In this document: piece by piece, positions 59,414 to 64,000 of the stretch
Position numbering within the stretch: the stretch's first letter is position 1
How the letters are laid out: every line of letters begins with the position of its first letter
NCBI GenBank assembly: GCA_030263555.1
Contig: SZPE01000005.1
Span: 1-64,000 of the forward strand
Direction of reading: 5' to 3'
Source of the DNA: CFX2 sp014338005
GTDB lineage: Bacteria; Chloroflexota; Anaerolineae; Aggregatilineales; Phototrophicaceae
Length of the DNA: 64,000 bases
Translations under genes and position numbers: made by a program
Notes under the pieces: generated by a model
Databases searched by the model: none
What the model was told of the DNA's origin: nothing
The model's input: only the letters and a program-made list of their open reading frames with translations

Positions 59414-61465
59414 ATGCCGGCGATAACCCTGCGAGACATTTTGATTAACGCCCGTCAGGAAACCGTCCAGATGCGGCATTTTTACATCGGCGTCGAGCAT
59501 CTGTTCATCGCGCTGCTGCAAATTCAGGGCGGCCTGGCCGGCAGCATCCTGCAAAGCCAGGGTTTAACCCCCGACTACGTGATCGAAGCCATTCGCCGTA
59601 AAGCCGGGCGCGGCACGCCGCAGCGGTTATGGGTCGGCATCCCCTATACGCCGCGCGCCGAACTGGTGCTGGACATCGCCAAAGAATTTGCCCTGGAAAC
59701 CGGACACGAAGAAGCCGGAGAGCGTGAACTGCTGCGCGCCATCCTGGAAGAAGGCGATAATCTGGCGACGCGCACGCTCAGAATGCTTGGGACCGATCTC
59801 GAATCCCTGGCGCAAGCGGCGCGCGTTTACACCTCCACCACCGAAGCGCAGCCTCCCGATCTGGCCGTGATTTTTGGCGCCAACTTCGACCGGGCCGAAA
59901 CGATTGAAAGAGAACATCTTTTCATCCTGCGGCGGATGTTCGCCTCCTATCCCAGCATCCGGGTGGAGCGGCGGCTCACCGGCTTCCGTAAGGCCTTAAT
60001 CCTGGTCGTCACGCCCATCCAGGCCGACGAACGCGAGGCAGCCTCGGTAGTCGCCAAAATTGATCTGGCGGACAACATCCTGGATGAAGTCCAGCGGTAC
60101 GAGCAGCACGTTAAAAGCGCCCTCCCGCTGCAAGCGGCGCGCCTGGAAGACCCGCCCACCGCCCCAGAAGTGTCCGAACTGGCCGGCATTAAATATACCC
60201 TGGTCGCCAGTTCCGGCATCACCCCGGAAGATTTACGCACGCGCGTCCGCGACCGGGGCGCGGACGGCCTGGGACGCCTGCTTAAACAGGAGCTTTATAT
60301 CCGTTTCTGTAAAAACTGGTGGCATCAAAATCGCCTCTTTCGTTTTCAGGTCTGGATGGAGTACGACTGGCTGCTGCCGCCCATACTCACCCTCGATGCC
60401 GTCGAAGAAGCCGAACCCCCGGCAAATGCCTGCATCCTGCATATCCCGTTCAACCGCGCGCGGGTTAAAACCCGCCTCAAAGAGCTTGAATTCGGCGATA
60501 CTGTGATCCTCGAAAACTTTGTCGTCCAGCGCGTTGACTACCAGGCAAACGTCCTCAAGCTGGCAATCGGCTACGGAGACGAAGCCGACAAACGCGCCTA
60601 CAAAGTGGAAGTGCGCGGCCTCAACCTCTCAAAAGACCACTTTTATCGCGGTGAAGTGATCGAACGTCTCGTTGGGCGCGTCTGGAAAACGCGCCATGAT
60701 GTACTCGTGGAAGCGGCACTCGCCTTGCATCCGGATTTCGACCTGCGTTCCCGCTGGATTCCCACAGGGAAAAGCCGCGTCCTCAACCCGCTGCTGATCT
60801 ACGACGATTTGTTAGACCGGCATATAAACGGCTCACAGAGCAAAATTCACGGCGATCTGCACCTGGGCAACGTTCTGATCGGACCCAGCGGCAGCATGTG
60901 GCTGATAGATTTCGGCCATACCCGCGACGGTCACACCTTGTTCGACTGGGCGACCTTTGAGGTCAGCCTGCTCGGCGACGCAGTGATGCCCGGCCTGGAT
61001 GAAAGCTGGGAAAGCGCGCGCCTCGTCCTCCAGCATATCCTGTTCCTTAATACACGAACGCCGGTCAAATCAGCTGACAGCCGCATCAGCGCCGCGATGG
61101 AAGCCGTCGAAGCCGTTCGAGACATCGTGGAGGAATGCCTGACCGATGAAACGCGCTGGGATGAATATTATATTGCGCTGGGCCTGTGCGCGCTCCGCGC
61201 CATCACCTGGGATACGATGTCTCTGGGCGGGCGGCGGCTGATGTTCCTGCTGGCCGGGTTGATGGCGCTGGAAGTCAACCATGCCGCCCTGGTGCCGGAT
61301 ACGCTCACGCCTTCGCCCGATGAAGATGTCGCCCTCTCGCCGGGGGCTTCTACGCCCAAAACCGACGTGATTGACGACATGACACCCGGCAGCCAGGGCC
61401 GCCTGGATATAGACTCCCCACGCCATCGCGGATTTAACCAGCAGTCCAACGAACCGGATTTATAA
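59414..61465 (+). CDS. Clp-N domain / APH-like kinase domain fusion protein
   Basis: A 683-residue protein. Residues about 1-140 are a double Clp-N repeat as in ClpB/ClpC (GVEHLFIALLQIQGG and ERELLRAILEEGDN). Residues about 150-340 are a region I cannot name. The C-terminal part (about 380-600) ends in an aminoglycoside-phosphotransferase-like catalytic core: HGDLHLGNVL (His479, Asp481) and LIDFGHT. No AAA+ ATPase is present, so it is not a chaperone. Kinase activity on a protein or small molecule is likely; the FHA gene upstream could recognise a phosphorylated partner. It resembles proteins described with ternary-complex-associated domains in predicted conflict systems, but this is only a suggestion. 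The end overlaps convergent leuB by six bases. Confidence 0.78.
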   Translation: MPAITLRDILINARQETVQMRHFYIGVEHLFIALLQIQGGLAGSILQSQGLTPDYVIEAIRRKAGRGTPQRLWVGIPYTPRAELVLDIAKEFALETGHEEAGERELLRAILEEGDNLATRTLRMLGTDLESLAQAARVYTSTTEAQPPDLAVIFGANFDRAETIEREHLFILRRMFASYPSIRVERRLTGFRKALILVVTPIQADEREAASVVAKIDLADNILDEVQRYEQHVKSALPLQAARLEDPPTAPEVSELAGIKYTLVASSGITPEDLRTRVRDRGADGLGRLLKQELYIRFCKNWWHQNRLFRFQVWMEYDWLLPPILTLDAVEEAEPPANACILHIPFNRARVKTRLKELEFGDTVILENFVVQRVDYQANVLKLAIGYGDEADKRAYKVEVRGLNLSKDHFYRGEVIERLVGRVWKTRHDVLVEAALALHPDFDLRSRWIPTGKSRVLNPLLIYDDLLDRHINGSQSKIHGDLHLGNVLIGPSGSMWLIDFGHTRDGHTLFDWATFEVSLLGDAVMPGLDESWESARLVLQHILFLNTRTPVKSADSRISAAMEAVEAVRDIVEECLTDETRWDEYYIALGLCALRAITWDTMSLGGRRLMFLLAGLMALEVNHAALVPDTLTPSPDEDVALSPGASTPKTDVIDDMTPGSQGRLDIDSPRHRGFNQQSNEPDL

Positions 61466-62521
61466 ACGCGCCAAGACTTCCCCGGCGAACTCATCCGTAC
61501 TGATAAACGAACCCCCGCGCGGGCTGATGTCCGCCGTCCGCGCGCCGGCGGCTAAGGTCTGTTCCAGGGCGCTTTCGACCGCCCGCGCTTCGGCCTCCAG
61601 CCCCAGGCTGTAACGCAGCAGCATAGCCGCGCTTAAAATCGTCCCGGTCGGGTTGGCTTTACCCTGCCCTGCGATGTCCGGCGCGGAGCCATGCACCGGC
61701 TCGTACAGGCCAAACGTCCCTGCCCCCAACGACGCCGACGGCAGCATCCCCAACGACCCCGCCAGCACCGAAGCTTCATCGCTTAATATATCGCCAAACA
61801 TATTGCTGGCGAGGATCACGTCAAAAGCTGCCGGTCGTGTCATCAGGTACATGGTGCAGGCATCCACCAGCACATGATCGAGTTCCACGTCGGCATAATC
61901 TTCATGCACTTTAACAACCGTTCGCCGCCACAACCGCATCGAAGCCAGCACGTTGGCTTTATCCACCGATGTCAATTTCCGCCGTCGCCCTTGCGCCGCG
62001 CGGAAGGCCACCTGCGCCACCCGTTCGACCTCCGGCACGGTGTACAGCTCCGTATCATAGGCGGACTGTCCATCGCCCTGTTCCTGGCGCGGGCCGAAAT
62101 AAATGCCGCCGGTCAGCTCGCGCACGAACAGCATATCCACGCCCTCCAGCAGCTCGGCTCGCAGCGGGGTATGCTGCGCCAGCGCGGGATAAGCCTTCAC
62201 CGGACGCAGGTTGGCGAACAGCTCGAAATGTTTACGCAGCCCCAAAAGCCCTTGCTCCGGGCGCACCGGCGCAGTCGGGTCCGACCACTGCGGCCCGCCC
62301 ACCGCGCCCAGCAGAATCGCATTCGCCCCCTCGCACGCCTTCAGGGTTTCGTCAGGCAGCGGGCTTCCGGTCTGGTCAATGGCAATCCCGCCCATCAGAG
62401 CTTCATAAAACGTGAAATCATGTCCATACTTGCCGGCAATTTTTCCCAGCACGCGGACAGCTTGCGCCGTCACTTCCGGCCCGATGCCATCGCCGGGCAG
62501 TACGGTAATAGTCGCTTTCAT
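61460..62521 (-). CDS. leuB: 3-Isopropylmalate dehydrogenase
   Basis: A 353-residue enzyme starting MKATITVLPGDGIGPEV. Landmarks are LLGAVGGPQWSD, FVRELTGGIYFG with the catalytic Tyr, VDKANVLASMRLWR with the catalytic Lys, and VHGSAPDIAGQGKANPTG. It oxidises 3-isopropylmalate in leucine synthesis; related enzymes act on citramalate-derived intermediates for isoleucine. AAGGAA seven bases before the ATG at 62521 sets the start. It is downstream of cupin and cimA genes on the same strand. Confidence 0.95.
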   Translation of the reverse strand: MKATITVLPGDGIGPEVTAQAVRVLGKIAGKYGHDFTFYEALMGGIAIDQTGSPLPDETLKACEGANAILLGAVGGPQWSDPTAPVRPEQGLLGLRKHFELFANLRPVKAYPALAQHTPLRAELLEGVDMLFVRELTGGIYFGPRQEQGDGQSAYDTELYTVPEVERVAQVAFRAAQGRRRKLTSVDKANVLASMRLWRRTVVKVHEDYADVELDHVLVDACTMYLMTRPAAFDVILASNMFGDILSDEASVLAGSLGMLPSASLGAGTFGLYEPVHGSAPDIAGQGKANPTGTILSAAMLLRYSLGLEAEARAVESALEQTLAAGARTADISPRGGSFISTDEFAGEVLARL

Positions 62522-62589
62522 ATACAGTTCCTTTTTGGTGTGGAGTAGGAACACGCCGCAGCGCGTCCCTACATGAGTCTGAAAAGACC

Positions 62590-62955
62590 TTAAATGCGCT
62601 TCAGATCGCGCACCGTCCGCTCATCCTGGACATTGCCGGTATTCAGCGTCCCCACCGGCTCGAACAGCAGGACGTGAACCTCATCCTCCGCCACCGGGCG
62701 GTGTTTAACGCCTTTAGGGATGATAACGAATTCACCCTCATCAAGTATCACCACGCCGTCGCGCAGTTCGATCCGCAGACGGCCTTTAACCACCAGAAAC
62801 AGCTCGTCTTCCTCATCATGATGATGCCAGATGAACTCGCCCTTCAGCTTGACGAGTTTGACAGCGAAATCGTTCACCTGCCCGGCCAGCCGGGGACTCC
62901 AGTAATCCTGGAACAGACTGAACTTTTCCGCCAGGTTGACCTTTTCAATATCCAC
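62590..62955 (-). CDS. Cupin-domain protein
   Basis: About 121 residues from GTG 62955 (MDIEKVNLAEKFSLF). One cupin barrel: GEFIWHHHDEEDELFLVVKG supplies the His/Glu metal ligands and KGVKHRPVA the last His. Substrate and function are unknown. Starting at ATG 63012 would give 140 residues but overlap cimA by 44 bases; GGAG before GTG 62955 and family appearance favour the later start. It sits between cimA and leuB. Confidence 0.82.
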   Translation of the reverse strand: MDIEKVNLAEKFSLFQDYWSPRLAGQVNDFAVKLVKLKGEFIWHHHDEEDELFLVVKGRLRIELRDGVVILDEGEFVIIPKGVKHRPVAEDEVHVLLFEPVGTLNTGNVQDERTVRDLKRI

Positions 62956-62968
62956 TAACCCGCTCCAC

Positions 62969-64000
62969 TCAACCGACGGCGGCGCTTGCGCCTTCGGCAG
63001 CCGGTTCATCATGCGCCAGCCGCAGACCGTATTCCACGCTGTCCACCAGCGCCCGCCAGCTTGCCTGGATGATGTTTGTCCCCGCGCCGACCGTACTCCA
63101 CCGATGATGCGCGTTTTGCGTGTCTATCAATACGCGCGTGGTCGCCGCCGTGCCGTTGCTGCCGTCCAGAATACGCACTTTGTAGTCGGCCAGCTGAAAA
63201 CCGGCAAGCTGAGGATAACGCGGCAGCAGCGCCTTTCGCAGCGCCAGGTCGAGCGCGTTCACCGGCCCGTTGCCTTCGGCGGCGGTGTGGATAATATCCC
63301 CATCTATATCAATCTTTACCATCGCTTCGGAAAGCCCACCGCGCCCCTGCCGGTCTTCTACGATCACCGTATAATCAATCAGCGTGAACACCGGCTTGTA
63401 GTCCGGCCTGGCGCGGTGCAACCGGATGGCGACCGATGCCTCCGCGCCTTCAAATACGAATCCCTGGCTTTCCAGAGCTTTAATCTCATTCAAAACGGCG
63501 ACCGCCTCGGCCTGGGACACATCCAGCCCAAATTCCTCGGCCTTGCTCAACAAGCTGCCCTGCCCGGACAGGTCAGAAACCAGCACGCGCATTTCGTTGC
63601 CCACCAGCGCCGGGTCAATATGCTGGTAGCTGTGGATATTGCGGCGCATGGCCGCCACATGCAGGCCGCCCTTATGCGCGAAGGCGCTTTTGCCCACATA
63701 CGCGGCGTGGTTATCCGGCGCCAGGTTGGCAATTTCCGCCACCGCCCTGGAAACGAAAGCCAACTGGCGCAGGTTTTCCGCCGCCGGCAGGCATTGATAC
63801 CCCATCTTCAACTCAAGGTCAGGGATGATGCTGCACAGGTTGGCATTGCCGCAGCGTTCGCCGTAACCGTTGATCGTCCCCTGCACATGCACGACTCCGG
63901 CGCGCACCGCCGCCAGGGTATTGGCTACCGCCAGTTCGCCGTCATTGTGCGTATGAATGCCCAGCGGCGTTTCGGGAAAAGCCTGCCGCACCGTCTCGAC
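62969..64000 (-). CDS. cimA: Citramalate synthase, C-terminal part (gene runs off window)
   Basis: The 343 visible codons cover the later TIM-barrel part (IHTHNDGELAVANTLAAVRAG, VQGTINGYGERCGNANL, FAHKGGLHVAAM) and the regulatory LeuA-dimer-type domain (ending near VLIDTQNAHHRWSTVGAG). This layout fits CimA/LeuA-family synthases and is closest to (R)-citramalate synthases, which start a pyruvate route to isoleucine. The N-terminus lies beyond 64000. Confidence 0.9.
   Translation of the reverse strand, partial: VETVRQAFPETPLGIHTHNDGELAVANTLAAVRAGVVHVQGTINGYGERCGNANLCSIIPDLELKMGYQCLPAAENLRQLAFVSRAVAEIANLAPDNHAAYVGKSAFAHKGGLHVAAMRRNIHSYQHIDPALVGNEMRVLVSDLSGQGSLLSKAEEFGLDVSQAEAVAVLNEIKALESQGFVFEGAEASVAIRLHRARPDYKPVFTLIDYTVIVEDRQGRGGLSEAMVKIDIDGDIIHTAAEGNGPVNALDLALRKALLPRYPQLAGFQLADYKVRILDGSNGTAATTRVLIDTQNAHHRWSTVGAGTNIIQASWRALVDSVEYGLRLAHDEPAAEGASAAVG

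Noticed and set aside
62956..63012. Earlier start of the cupin gene
   Set aside because: Would overlap cimA by 44 bases and add residues unlike the family; GTG 62955 has a well-placed GGAG.

Overview
This GC-rich window looks like a chromosomal segment of a member of the phylum Chloroflexota, most likely near Anaerolineae. That placement is inferred from several traits: secreted proteins with long Pro/Thr linkers, a NuoC-NuoD fusion, a sufC-sufB-sufD-sufS-sufU-Rieske cluster, ThyX instead of ThyA, and G-rich intergenic hairpin repeats. No rRNA or 16S marker is present, so it is not proven. Most of the window is ordinary housekeeping sequence. The only mobile DNA seen is a truncated TnpB start at the left edge and an intein in sufB.

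Layout. 1-9 kb: tnpB fragment, a RadC/JAB protein, an anchored FecR-like protein, the run yebC-ruvC-ruvA-(PqqD-like)-thyX, a leftward set (globin, membrane protein, lipoprotein) and a two-lobed PstS-like binding protein. 9-16 kb: DinG helicase with a DnaQ-type exonuclease domain, a Cys-rich unknown, a HAD-DinB fusion, a soluble histidine kinase and an aldehyde dehydrogenase. 16-21.5 kb: iscX, nuoB, nuoCD and nuoI (hydrophilic complex I subunits only), then mrp. 21.6-32.4 kb: small and regulatory genes (Uri-type nuclease, STAS antagonist, RsbW-like kinase), a beta-lactamase-fold protein, a NUDIX enzyme, a large coiled-coil kinase-like protein, LysM and LCP wall proteins and a lipoprotein. 32.4-36.6 kb: a leftward peptide-type ABC importer (binding protein and two permeases), preceded by a long structured leader and tRNA-Pro. 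36.8-40.6 kb: selD with an in-frame UGA (selenocysteine), a hypothetical gene and a multidomain M23 protein. 40.6-48 kb: a SufT-like gene and the suf operon, with a homing intein in SufB. 48-54.8 kb: GDPD, methyltransferase, tRNA-His, an SRPBCC protein, small membrane proteins, NAD(P)HX repair and polyprenyl diphosphate synthase. 55-58.8 kb: thrB, thrC and a Cys/Met PLP enzyme under a SAM-I riboswitch. 59-61.5 kb: an FHA protein coupled to a Clp-N/APH-kinase protein. 61.5-64 kb: leuB, a cupin and the 3' part of a citramalate synthase gene.

Three themes connect the genes. (1) Iron-sulfur biology: IscX, complex I subunits, Mrp, SufT-like, SufCBDSU and a Rieske ferredoxin. (2) The aspartate/branched-chain amino acid pathways: ThrB, ThrC, the riboswitch-controlled transsulfuration enzyme, CimA and LeuB. 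(3) Envelope and signalling: LCP, LysM, M23, beta-lactamase fold, STAS/RsbW and several kinases.

Most notable observations: the SufB intein; selenocysteine in SelD; a charged C-terminal tail shared by NuoB and NuoI; the FHA/Clp-N/kinase pair, which resembles parts of predicted conflict or signalling systems; a kinase-like protein whose phospho-acceptor His is Gln; a permease with a DxDxDG-rich loop; and a long structured leader before the ABC binding-protein gene. All calls are from reading the sequence; no database searches were run.
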